In this document: positions 30,080 to 41,118 of the stretch, in pieces
Numbering within the stretch: the first letter of the stretch is position 1
How the letters are laid out: each line of letters opens with the position of its first letter
Origin: Pseudogymnoascus destructans
Lineage: Eukaryota > Ascomycota > Leotiomycetes > Thelebolales > Thelebolaceae
Direction: 5' to 3'
NCBI RefSeq assembly: GCF_001641265.1
Contig: NW_020167540.1
Span: 434,001-498,000 of the forward strand
Length of the DNA stretch: 64,000 bases
Notes under the pieces: generated by a model
The model's database searches: none
Seen by the model: the letters and a program-made list of their open reading frames with translations, nothing else
What the model was told of the DNA's origin: nothing
Position numbers and translations under genes: made by a program

Positions 30080-30793
30080 GATGAGGATTTGGTTGGTGGA
30101 AGGAGTGGTAGTCTTGACGGCGGTGGTTGCGGTTGGAGTCGAGTAGGGCAGAGAGCCAAGGTAGTGTAAATCCGGACCATGCAGTGTCCGAGGTTAACAA
30201 GGGATGATGACGGGTAAAGGCAGATCGAGATATTAGCCAAGGGATTGGAATAGTTTGTTGGAAGAGGTCTGGAATAAAGTGGAATAAAGTGAAATAAAGG
30301 AAGGGTTGAGTGTGGTCTTTATGAGGGACCAAGTCGTGGTGATGGTAGCAGGGAAAGAGAAAAAAGCGTCAGCAAACGGGAGATTAATAAAGATGGAGGT
30401 TGGTGATGGTTGACGGCTGGTGATTCTGGTGATGCTGGTGATGCCGGTGATGCTGATGATGCTGGTGATGCTGGTGATGCTGGTGATGCTGGTGATGCTG
30501 GTGATGCTGGTGATGCCGGTAATGGGGACCTTTTTTTTTAGTTGGTGGCTGGGGAAGGTTGAAGCTTCCCAATCAAGGATGGAAACAAGAAACACGTGAC
30601 TGAGGATATATAGGAGTCGAGCACATCCTCTGTGCCTCTGTGCCAATAAATTATACTCATCACCGTTCATCGCCCTTTCCATGCCGCCATGATAATTTTC
30701 AATAAACCACCCGGACCGCTGCTGCTAGCTCTTCATGACCAATAATTACATCCGCTACTAACTAGCCCTTAGAGCTGCCGCCTTAGGGCCGCC
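30080..30793. other. Divergent upstream region of GH16 and adenylate cyclase genes with a 9-bp minisatellite
   Basis: About 710 bases shared by two divergent genes. A GGTGATGCT repeat of roughly a dozen copies lies at about 30416-30526. Translations of the repeat (Ile-Thr-Ser or His-His-Gln runs) are not taken as genes. The CACGTG near 30592 is a possible basic-helix-loop-helix site. Confidence 0.5.
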
Positions 30794-33700
30794 ATGACCT
30801 TGACGAGAAGAGAGGGTTCGTCATCGGCGAGGACCAGTTCCACCGCGAGCTCCAGATCCATCGACACCATCCATGCGCCCGTCCCGACACAAGCTGTCAA
30901 CGCCTCTTTGTTCCGCTCACCATCTCGCAGTCGAACACCCATTCAGCTCAAGATAGCCAGGAAGGAAAAGTAAGTCATCCCCAAAGTCATCCTCAAGTCA
31001 TCCTCCTGCTCACGGCAGCTGCTGCACCCCACCCCTCGCCCGCTGCCCCCATTCCCCCCCCCCCCCCCAATTGCCGAAGCTTCAAGTTTGGTCACAAAAT
31101 CACTTCCATCTGTTACATTTTCAGCACAACATTTGAGCATGGACTGATATCTGTCGGGTGCCTGCACCCGCGTCTCTCAACAGGCTCGAAAACGAATCTC
31201 AGATTTCTCCAACGCAACTCACTGGCCCGCTGTCCGCTGATAGCACGACTTCGAATGCAGCCTCGTTCGCAGCGATCTCACTCCCGAAAGAACACCGATT
31301 GAGCAACGACTTTGGCAACTACCGACGCGAGCTCTCCGTGCTCGACAAACCAGGCGGTCGCATCCCCAGCGTACAACATAATCCGCCCTCGGCCGTCTCG
31401 CCACGCCAGTACAGTGCGCCGTGGATGTCACCGTCGCAGAATGGCGCGACGATGCCGACAAGCGCGTTCGGGGCCAGCTTTTATAATGACTCGAGCGATA
31501 ACCATTCCATGAACTCGCAGTTGTCGCCGAGCATGAGGCCCGGGACGCCAAGGACCTTTGGTGATCCCGAGGCGGAGGTGGCGCCGGATGATGAGAGGAG
31601 GCCGTCGCTGGCTAGTGTCGCGACGTCGGGGAGCAATGGGTCGAGGGGGAGTGTGGTTAGGACGGGGATACATAAGAAGTTACAGGGCTTCTTTGGAGAG
31701 GAGTATTCGGGAAGGGATGGTTCGGATGCGAGCCTGCCGACACACCAGCAGGCTGGGAAGGAGCAGAGGACGAATTCATATCCTAGGCATAGGGAACGGA
31801 AACCCTCATCCGCGGCGGAGGCCAGAGATTCGTCTCCGGTGCCCAGCAGACCTCGAACTCCAGTACCCTCTAGCGACGTGGTGCCATTCTTGTACCAGGA
31901 TTCAGTTGTGAGTACTCTAGTTTCACGATATATTCAGTTGAACTGACAAGCACACAGGATATCTCGAGGTACGGCGAAGCGCCAGTTCGAACCAACCTCT
32001 CAGGTGTCGATAGGGAACGCTACATTGCAGAGGAACCACCCCAACCGCCACCGAAACCATCGACTGCGCGAGCACAAGCTTCAGCTAAAGTTCACCGAGT
32101 CGTCCACGGCCACCGCCACAACAAGAGCGACGAAGCCAAAGCTGCTCGACCGTCGACTGCCAGGGATGACATGGCATCCTCGGGGAGACCAAAAGAACGC
32201 CAGAACACGAGCACTGGTGCCTCGAGGCTGCAACCGCAGCCGCCAAAGCGCGCACCAAGTCCAACACCCAGCTACATGAGCCAGAATACGCTAGGCCAGT
32301 CTTCGACGGGATCGACAATAACAATGCCGGGACAGACAAAGAAGCCGGGTATCCTGTCGCGATTTAGACGACCCAAGGACAAAGGGTCGAGTATATTAAA
32401 TCATCCGCCTGGTTCCGTGAGATCTTTCGGAGGGCAGGGCGGCGAACCACAACCACAAGCACCTTATGAACCGCCGCCTATGGACACCTATGGTCGAGGC
32501 GAAGGCAGTCTTGGATACGCTACAAATCAAGAGCCTCCTTTGCCATCGGTAGGGAATGGTAGCGGTAGCGCCATGCCGAGTAGTCGCCCATCTTCATCAC
32601 GGCACGGGTCGCGACAAGCGGCGTTTGGGAGGCTGCCTTTTTCCAAGAAAGCGAAGAGAAACCGGATCCAAGAGGAGCTCCATGAAGCTGCTGCCCAGAG
32701 AGAACGGAAGCGCACAGAGATGAACTCGAATGTCTTCAATTTCGACTCTGACTTGACGAATATGGAGGGGATATTGCAGAAACCGCCGTCGCACGAGCCG
32801 CTGGAAAGCGCAATGCAAGGCAGGGAGCCGGAGGAGGTGAAGGTGCCGGACTCGGGTGGAGGGCTGCTTGGGTGGAACGCTCCGGATAGTTGGGCAGTTA
32901 AGAAGGTCTCGGATTTGAACATGACGGGCCCTGAAGCCGATGAGACCGCTATGCCGCGGAAGTTTGAGAAGTCGCAACACCCGTACTGTATACGGATTTT
33001 TAAAGCGGATGGGACGTTTGCTACGTTGTCTGTGGACCCGACTGCTACCGTTGCGGATGTCATTACTCAGTTTGGGAGGAAGACACATATTACGGACAGT
33101 CTTGACAACTACCAAATCATCATGAAGAAGCATGCTTTACAGCGAATTCTTGGCGCGGCCGAAAGGCCAGCTATTATCCAGAAGCAACTTTTGGAGCAAG
33201 CGGGATACGAAGAGAAGGATGACATTGAGGATCTTGGCAGGGAGGACCAAACATACCTTTGTCGATTCCTCTTTATACCGCAGCGCGACAGTGGATATGC
33301 CGCCATATCTCAGGATCTGGGCTTGAACAAATCCCAAAAGTTCAGTCATGTTGACTTATCGGGACGCAACCTCATCACCATCCCCATCGTGCTCTATTCC
33401 AAAGCGACAGAAATCATATCACTTAATCTCTCCCGAAACCTTTCGCTTAGACTCCCCAAGGACTTCATACAGTCGTGTATTAACCTGCGCGACATAAAGT
33501 ATGTCAACAACGAGGCACACAAACTGCCACAAAGTCTTGGGAGAGCCAGCCGACTCACAATTTTGGACGTTTCCAACAACAGGTTGGAACAGTTGGAGCA
33601 CGCGGAGCTGGACTGTCTGGGAGGGTTGATAAGTTTGAAGCTCGCAAACAACCGGCTGACACACCTCCCGCCGTACTTTGCCATTTTCAAACAGCTCCGG

Positions 33701-36700
33701 ACACTGAATGTGTCGTCAAACTTTCTGGAATCGTTTCCTGAGTTCTTGTGCGACCTCCCTGGGCTCGTGGATCTGGACATGAGCTTCAATGCGGTTGACA
33801 AGCTGCCCAACGCGATTGGGAGGCTCACTAACTTGGAACGTTTCGTTATTACAAACAATCGTCTGTCCGGTTCACTGCCAGACACGTTTTCTCAGCTATG
33901 CGGCCTCAAGGAGGTTGATGTTCGGTACAATGCTCTATCGAGTATTGATGTTATAGCTGCCCTCCCAATGGTTGAGCAGATTTCTGCCGATCACAACTCC
34001 GTCTCTGTGTTCGAAGGGAGCTTCGATAAGATTCGAATCCTCCGCCTGAACTCAAATCCCGTCACAAGATTTGAGATAAAAAACCGCGTCCCGGCGCTGA
34101 CAACGCTTTTTCTATCAAACGCCAAACTGGCACACATCGCAGATGGGTCGTTTGAGAGGATGCCAAACTTGGTTAAGCTGGTGCTTGACAAGAACCATTT
34201 CGTGTCTCTGCCGAGGCATATTGGGAAGCTCCGAAACCTAGAGCATTTCAGTATCGCGAGAAACGCACTGAACAGTCTTCCCCCAGAGATTGGCTGCCTA
34301 ACCGAACTCCGAATCTTGGACGTCTCCCAGAACAACCTCAAGAAGCTCCCCCAAGAGATCTGGTGGGCCAGCAAGCTGGAAACCCTCAACATCTCCGCCA
34401 ACGTGCTCGCGCACTTCCCCAAACCCAGCTCTCGCCCGCCGCAAGTCCCAACGGACGCTCCTTCAACATCTGACCGACAGGGATCGTTTTCCCAGAGCAG
34501 CATGCAGACCAGCTCGGGGAATGCGAGTCGTGAGGAGCTAGGGCCGCTTGAGGGGTTTGGACAGCGCAGACCGAGTCAGACTTTGGGGGGGCTGCTGGCG
34601 GTGGGGAGCTCGCCTGCTCAGGGCCCCGGGGGGGGGGTAGGAGTGACTCTATTATATCTATTTATGGGAAGGGTGGGCGCCAGGCGGCGGTGGTGTCGAG
34701 GGCTGGGTCTTTGAGTACGCAGGAGACTGCGACGGGTACGACGTCGACTTCGACGAGGAAGGAGTCTAGTTTGTCGACGAAACTGGCGAATACTTTTGCG
34801 GCTACTCTTAAGAATCTCTATCTTGCTGATAATCAGCTGGATGATGATGTTTTTGATGAGCTTACCCTTCTTGGAGAGCTGAGGGTGCTGAATTTGTCGT
34901 ATAACGACCTCAGCGATCTCCCTCGTCGAACGTTGCGGAGCTGGCCTCAGCTTGTTGAGCTTTATCTCTCTGGTAACGACCTTACTTCGTTGCCCTCGGA
35001 TGATTTTGAGGATTACAGTCTTCTTCAGGTGTTGCATATCAATGGCAATAAATTCCAAACGCTCCCAGCAGAGCTGGGCAAGGCGCATCGCCTGACGGTA
35101 TTGGATGTCGGCAGCAACTCGCTCAAATACAACGTCTCGAACTGGCCGTACGATTGGAATTGGAATTGCAACCCTAATCTCAAGTACCTCAACTTGTCGG
35201 GCAATAAGCGGTTGGAGATCAAGCCGAACATCTCATACGGTTCTAGGGGTGGGAATCGTGATGAGATGAGCTCGACGGATTTTAGTGCACTGGTCAATCT
35301 GAGGATTCTGGGTCTCATGGATGTCACCCTGACTATCCCAACTATACCGGATGAGACTGAGGATAGGAGAGTTCGTACTTCCGGCACCCTGGCCGGTTCG
35401 ATGGCGTACGGTATGGCTGATACACTCGGTCGCAACGAGCATCTCTCCATCATCGACCTTGTCGTCCCGCGGTTCAACTCCAACGAGTCAGAGACGGTTC
35501 TAGGGATGTTTGACGGGCAAGCAGCGACGAGCGGCGGCTCAAAGGTGGCGAAATACCTGCATGAGAACTTTGTGCGCATCTTCAGCGACGAGGTCAAGAT
35601 GCTTAACCCCGCTATCCACGACACGCCTGTTGATGCGCTGCGAAGAGCGTTCTTGTCGCTTAACAAAGAGCTCGCGTCCGGCGCGACGCAGTTTGTGGAG
35701 GATCGCTCGCTGCTTTCTCATCGAGGGTCTTCGCCCCCCGCAGTGCTCACCCAGGCGGATTTGAATTCCGGCGGCGTGGCGACGGTGATGTTCCTAGAGC
35801 AGATGGAACTCTACGTCGCCAACGTCGGGGACGCACAAGCGATGCTCATCCAATCCGACGGCAGCCACCGCATCCTAACTCGCAAACACGACCCCGCCGA
35901 GCCGAGCGAGCGACAACGAATCCGCGACGCTGGCGGCTGGGTCTCTCGCCAGGGGAAGCTAAATGATATTATTGGAGTATCTAGGGCGTTCGGATACGTC
36001 CAGCTCTTACCTGCTGTCCAGGCCGCGCCGCATATCACGCAGATCACGCTCAAGGAGCAGGACGAGATGGTGATGATCGCCTCGAGCGAGCTCTGGGAGT
36101 ACCTCTCCCCCGAGCTCGTCGTCGACGTCGCGCGGTCCGAGCGCAACGACCTGGTGCGCGCTGCGCAGCGGCTGCGCGATCTCGCGATGGCGTTTGGGGC
36201 GACGGGGAAGATTATGGTGATGATGATGGGGGTGACCGACCGGAAGCGGAGGGATCGGATTAGGATGAATAGAGGCCCGAGTATGACCTTGGGCCCGACG
36301 AGCGTCCTAGATGATGTGTACCTCCCCAATAAGCGGATTAAGCGCACCAAGGAGGCGGTGGAGGATTCGATGCTGCGGCGGCTGGAGGCGGAGGTGCAGG
36401 CGCCGGTGGGGGAGATTAGTATAGTCTTTACGGATATCAAGGGGTCGACTGCGCTGTGGGAGAATAATCAGAGTGCGATGAGGTCGGCGATCCGGCTGCA
36501 TAATGAGGTGATGCGGAGGCAGCTGAGGATTATTGGGGGGTATGAGGTTAAGACTGAGGGGGACGCTTTTATGGTCTCCTTCCCCACCGCGACGTCGGCG
36601 CTGCTGTGGTGTTTTTCGGTACAGGCGCAGTTGCTGGAGATTCAGTGGCCGTCGGAGATTCTGAATCACTCGATTGGGAAGGAGGTTATTGATGCGGACA

Positions 36701-37762
36701 ACAACCTCATCTTCCGCGGCCTCTCGGTGCGGATGGGCGTGCACTTCGGCACCCCCGTCTGCGAACACGACCCCGTCACGCGGCGGATGGATTACTTCGG
36801 ACCCATGGTCAACAAAACATCCCGCATCTCTTCCACCGCGGACGGCGGGCAGATCGCCGTCTCGGCGGACTTCATATCGGAGATCCAGCGGTGTTTGGAG
36901 AATTACAGCGAGACGGAGCGGGCGGGGCCGACGGCGGCGGGGGGGGTGGAAGGGGAGATGGAGGATCCGGCTGTGGAGAGTATTAGGCGGGAGTTGAGGA
37001 GTTTGTCGAGTCAGGGGTTTGATGTTAAGCCGATGGGGGAGAGGAAGTTGAAGGGCTTGGAGAATCCGGAGTATATCTATTTGATGTACCCGCATTCCCT
37101 AGCGGGGCGGATTACGCATCAGCCGTTGCTTGGCTGTGACATTGCTGAGGCTGCGGCGACGAAACTTAAAGAGGATGCGGGCAGGGGGGGAGGGGAGGAC
37201 CTGCAATTGAGTTTTGAGCCGAAGGGGGGTCTGAGTATTGACCCAGACTCGATCTGGGCGCTGTGGAGGACGAGTCTGAGGCTGGAGATGATATGCGATG
37301 GGTTTGAGGATGGGGTGTCGAAGCCGTTGTATGGGCCCCAGATGGAGCTGGTGGAGAAGCTGGCGGGGAGGGGGAGTGATATGACGGATGAGTTGCTCTT
37401 GGGGTTTATGCGGAATTTGCTGTTGAGGGTTGAGGTACGTTGTCTTACTTTCCTATTCCTGCTAGTTTTTTTCGGGGGGGTTGGCTGGCTAACGATGATA
37501 ATTGCAGGCCTGCATCGCGAACGTCTCCCTCCGCCGCGGCGTCACGGCAGCGCAGAATCACGTGCCGGCGGGCGCGGTGACGGATTTCAAGAGGTACATC
37601 CGGCCGTTTGATGAGGTGCTGAATGCGGTGGCGGAGCAGCAGAGGTTGGTGGAGAGGTATCGGGAGAGGTTTGGGGAATTGGAGGGGGTGGTGGAGGGGG
37701 TAAGGGTGAAGGGGCTGGTGGAGGGGGAAGGGGTGAAGGGGGTGGTGGAGGAGGTTGAGTGA
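30794..37762 (+). CDS. Adenylate cyclase (RA, leucine-rich repeats, PP2C-like, class III cyclase)
   Basis: Exons 30794-30969, 31184-31907, 31958-34636, 34684-37434 and 37508-37762, about 2194 residues. ATG 30794 has a strong context (GCCGCCATG). Residues 1-630 are low-complexity. A Ras-association region follows (PYCIRIFKADGTFATLSVDP, near 641-730), then leucine-rich repeats (about 758-1400; for example LTILDVSNNRLEQLEHAELD), a PP2C-like domain (about 1440-1695; VLGMFDGQAA, VANVGDAQAMLI) and the cyclase domain (about 1765-2000) with EISIVFTDIKGSTALWE, GYEVKTEGDAFMVSF and MDYFGPMVNKTSRI. It makes cAMP for protein kinase A and is expected to be controlled by Ras and G-alpha. Exons 3 and 4 are in different frames. 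I join them by a 47-bp GTAGGA...CGCCAG intron at 34637-34683, but a miscounted run of ten G at 34628-34637 would also explain the break. Confidence 0.9.
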
Positions 37763-38487
37763 GTGAGTGGGTGAGGGGGAAGGGGAGAGGGGGGAAGGGG
37801 AGAGGGGGGAAGGGGAGAGGGGTTATGATGTATGATGATGGATGAGATGAATTGCTTCTGCGTGGGTGGGTGGTTGATGGTGGTGGTGGGATGGATGGGA
37901 GTGTCCCTATCTTCAACGGCTAATATCTTTTAATTCTTGAGGGCGGATTGGCGGTTGCGGCAGTTGCGTTGCGTTGCGTTTGGGGGGGGTTGCATATATA
38001 GGAGATTTCTAACCCCGGGCTGTATATCTAGATGGTCTGGGAGGGGGGGGGTGGAGAATTGGCGTTAGTTGTTTTGGGGGATTTGGGATAGGGAATTGGA
38101 ATTGGATGGGGGTGGGCGTTGTTATTTTATGGAGTAGAGGGAGGGAATTGAGAAATGGCTCTCTGGATGGCTGGGGGTTTGGTGCGTACTTGGTGGGAGG
38201 TGAAGTTTGGTTTAAGGGGGGGTGGGGGGCGATTCGATGGTTTGTTTGATGGGGGAGATAGATTGATATATAGTTGGGGTGGGGAATATATTCTATTCTG
38301 TATATTCTATTATTCGTGCAATCTACATTCAGTGAATTGAGTTCGTTCGTTCAGTGTTGGTGTGTATTAAACTCCCCATCCCATCCTCTCCAGACATTCT
38401 TTTTTCGTCATGCCACAGCTGTGTTCCTCAGGCACCCACAAATCCATCTATATAATCTGCAATATCTCTCTCTCGGTTAAAGCCTTT
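37763..38487. other. Intergenic stretch, G-rich
   Basis: About 725 bases after the cyclase stop. It starts with GGGGAAGGGGAGAG repeats (37770-37825) and continues G-rich to about 38260, then AT-rich before the tRNA. No supported gene. Confidence 0.5.
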
Positions 38488-38621
38488 GGTTGTATAGTGT
38501 AGTGGTTAGCACGTGGGATTTTGATTCGGATCCAATTTCCAAATTGGATTAAACACTTTGTTGTGTGGTTATACATATAAACAATTTTCCCGAATCCCCG
38601 GTTCGAGCCCGGGTACGACCT
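38488..38621 (+). tRNA. tRNA-Gln(UUG) with a 62-nt intron
   Basis: Acceptor arm GGTTGTA (38488-38494) pairs with TACGACC (38614-38620), with one T-G pair and discriminator T at 38621. D arm GTGTAGTGGTTAGCAC. Anticodon stem TGGGA pairs with TCCCG (38588-38592). The loop TTTTGA plus T carries anticodon TTG at 38521-38523. T arm CCCGG-TTCGAGC-CCGGG. The intron, 38525-38586, follows position 37, the normal place for nuclear tRNA introns, and is long for one. Confidence 0.92.
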
Positions 38622-38622
38622 G

Positions 38623-38629
38623 TTTTTTT
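38623..38629 (+). terminator. RNA polymerase III terminator of tRNA-Gln
   Basis: Run of seven T two bases after the tRNA 3' end. Confidence 0.85.
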
Positions 38630-38796
38630 CTGCCGTTTTTTGGTGGTGGTTTTGTATGGGAGGTGTGTTTTTTATTTTACGCGATGGGGATAGGCGAGTT
38701 GAGCCGAGGCGAGGCGATACACGCACTTTTTTTTTTTTGCTCGATCTTCTTTCTATAGTCCACAATAAGCGAGCACACTACATCAAAAACAAATCC

Positions 38797-38868
38797 GCTT
38801 CTGTGGTCCAATGGTTAGGATTCCACCCTTCCAAGGTGGAGGTTCGTGTTCGATTCACGGCAGTTGCA
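38797..38868 (+). tRNA. tRNA-Gly(UCC), acceptor stem with two mismatches
   Basis: D arm GTCCAATGGTTAGGAT; anticodon stem CCACC pairs with GGTGG, loop CTTCCAA with anticodon TCC at 38830-38832; T loop TTCGATT with stem CGTG/CACG. The 7-bp acceptor stem GCTTCTG/CAGTTGC has T-T mismatches at pairs 3 and 4. Either it is weakened but working, repaired by editing, or a decaying copy. Confidence 0.8.
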
Positions 38869-38876
38869 ATATGCAA

Positions 38877-38886
38877 TTTTTTTTTT
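38877..38886 (+). terminator. RNA polymerase III terminator of tRNA-Gly
   Basis: Run of ten T eight bases after the tRNA 3' end. Confidence 0.85.
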
Positions 38887-39010
38887 GGTATTTCTTTTTA
38901 GCTGAGCGCTGAGGTGTCTATAGGATGCTGATGGATGTGGTTGGGGAGAAGTGATGCTCTTCTTTTTGCTATCTTTTTTTTGCTTCAAGGAGAACTGCTC
39001 CTGGACAAGT

Positions 39011-39373
39011 ATGGCCAAGTACAATACTTCCACCCCCCTCGCATCATCGGCAACCACCATCCGTTTTCCCCCCACCGTCTTCGCTGTGTTGGCGGGGATA
39101 GCAGGGATAGAGGGGGAGGTTGATAAGGCGGTTTGGAGGGGGACGGTGTGGTTTAGTCCGATTGGGAATAAGGATCTGAGGAAGAATTTGGTGGAGGTAA
39201 GTATGGGGAAGGAGTGGGCGGATATAGAGGCTTGGAGGGATGATGTAAAAAATGTGACGACGGGGAAGGTGGCGGGGGGTTGGGAGGGGGAGGATTGGGT
39301 GGTGGTGAGGTGGGAGGAGTGGAGTGTTATGGGGGTGGGGAGGGGGGAGGAGGGGGTAGGATGGGGTGGGTGA
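39011..39373 (+). CDS. Hypothetical small protein
   Basis: A 120-residue frame starting MAKYNTSTPLASSATTIRFP, with a Val/Ala/Gly-rich stretch (TVFAVLAGIAGIEGEVD), several Trp residues and a Gly-rich end. I do not recognise it. It lies between the tRNA pair and the convergent proteasome gene. A GTAAGT inside (39196) could be a donor site, in which case the C-terminal half shown is not coding. The G-rich 3' half reads like chance translation. Confidence 0.35.
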   Translation: MAKYNTSTPLASSATTIRFPPTVFAVLAGIAGIEGEVDKAVWRGTVWFSPIGNKDLRKNLVEVSMGKEWADIEAWRDDVKNVTTGKVAGGWEGEDWVVVRWEEWSVMGVGRGEEGVGWGG

Positions 39374-39706
39374 TGCGGCGGAAGGGGATGCTATATCTGT
39401 AAATAGGCCATGGTGTAGCATATTAGCATCATAACAAAACATGGACATGAGTGACAGAATGACCGTCTATTCCACGCGCCCACGACAGCTAAAATACACA
39501 CGAGTCCCCGTCCCCTCCCCCCTCCCGAACGGTCTCCGACTCAGTCTCCATGCAAAGCCCGAACTTCCCGCCAATATCTTGATGCAAAAAAGCTACTATC
39601 GTACTGCTTTCTCCGGTTATTATCCTCCCCATCCCATCCCACGCCACACCCACGTCCCAATTCCCATCCCATCCCATCCCGGCACACACTATCGTACGGC
39701 CCCTCC

Positions 39707-40716
39707 TCAAACCAACTCGCTCGTCACATTCGAGAACTCGCCCTTCTCCAACTTCGTCTTCCAGAAAATGGGATTCGTGTCGTTGAACCCATGCTTCACC
39801 CACCCCTCCTCCTTAACATGATACAAATTAATATACCCACCCGAATACGCATCCCTGTGCGTCGCGGCGAGGATACTGCGTCGACCCAGCTCCAGCGCCT
39901 CCTCCTCGCTCAAATCATATCTATACTCCGCATCCAGCACGCCGTAGGCGAAGGTCTGTCCAGAGCCGACGCAGAACAGGTTGCCTGCCAGCCGCGTGCC
40001 GTCGGAGTCGATGTAGTAGAGCGCGGGGCCTTCGGAGGGAGTCACGCCCGCGCACATGGTGCCCATGGAGAGGCCCATGCCTTTGTAGCTGTAGACGATG
40101 TTGGCGAGGATCTTGGAGGCGGCGGCGACGGTGATGCGGCGCTTTTGGCGGAGCTCGTGGAGGCGGCATTGCATGCCTAGGTAGGCGAGCCAGTATTGGC
40201 AGTCCTAGAAGGTTCGTTAGTTGTGGCCGTGAGATCGGTCGTCGGGGGAAGACCTACAGCAGCGCCACCAGCCATCGTGCCTAACAAGCTGTTGTTGATC
40301 TCGATAACCTTCTTCACTGTCTGCGAGGCAATCCAGTTCCCAGCCGTAGCTCTCGAATCCGTCGCCACGATAATCCCGCCCTGGAACCTGAAAGCCAGCG
40401 TAGTTGTGCCGTGGGCGATCTTGATGGGGCAGTTGGGGTTGGAGTAATCGTCTGTTGCCGCGCGGAGCCATGATGACGGCTGCGGTTGTCATGTCAGCAT
40501 TTGGTCTCGATCCAACGTCGGGAGGTAGTTGGATTTCCACGGAAACCGTGTGGAGAGGGAGTGTGGATATGAACTCACTTGCGCAACGGGCGGCATGGCA
40601 AACCTCAGACTTAACGCCGGCACCTCCTGGACCATCTCCATCTCCTCCTGCTGCTCCTTTGCGTAGCCCTCATTCGCAAACATCGGCCTGCTGTAGCGGG
40701 CGACGAGAGAGTCCAT
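39707..40716 (-). CDS. PRE2: 20S proteasome subunit beta-5 (chymotrypsin-like)
   Basis: Three exons, 40716-40579, 40479-40258 and 40204-39707, about 285 residues. The propeptide (MDSLVARYSRPMFANEG start) ends at the autocleavage site IAHG/TTTLAF, placing the catalytic Thr at the start of TTTLAFRFQGGIIVATDSRA. The substrate-pocket region TAGNWIASQTVKKVIEIN, GTMAGGAADCQYW and the SYKGMGLSMGTMCAG stretch match Pre2/PSMB5. The second intron joins GGAA to DCQYWLAYLG. The protein assembles into the inner ring of the 20S core and cleaves after hydrophobic residues. Confidence 0.95.
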
Positions 40717-41118
40717 CTTGACGTCGGTGCCTCCAATCTGTCGTGGGGATGTGGTTTCGGGTATATGATCTGAGATGGGAGATGCGGCGGTGAGGTTGAT
40801 GAGAGCTTGCTTTGTTGGGCGTTGTTGGTATGGGCTTGCTGGAGCTTAGGCAGGCGAGAGCTCGCGTCACAACAGGCATGCTGTAACCGCGAACACACCT
40901 GTATAAATCACGTGATGCGATACACGCAGTGATGCTGAATTTGGACTGAAGTTGGATGGCTTCAACAATGGGATTTTGAACTTGGATCGTTTTATAATAT
41001 ACTATTTCTTACTAGAAAGACTATCTCTACGGAACAGCAGCACAATAATTAAAACCATTCGTGATATGGTCGTAAGCAACGAGTCCGACTCCCCACAGCC
41101 GCCCATTATTGATGAAAT

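Noticed and set aside
30384..30682. Ile-Thr-Ser and His-His-Gln repeat frames upstream of the GH16 gene
   Set aside because: Direct translations of a GGTGATGCT minisatellite; the GH16 start at 30079 with a signal peptide is convincing without them.
36307..37095. 262-codon minus-strand frame
   Set aside because: Antisense shadow of the adenylate cyclase domain caused by GC-rich third positions.
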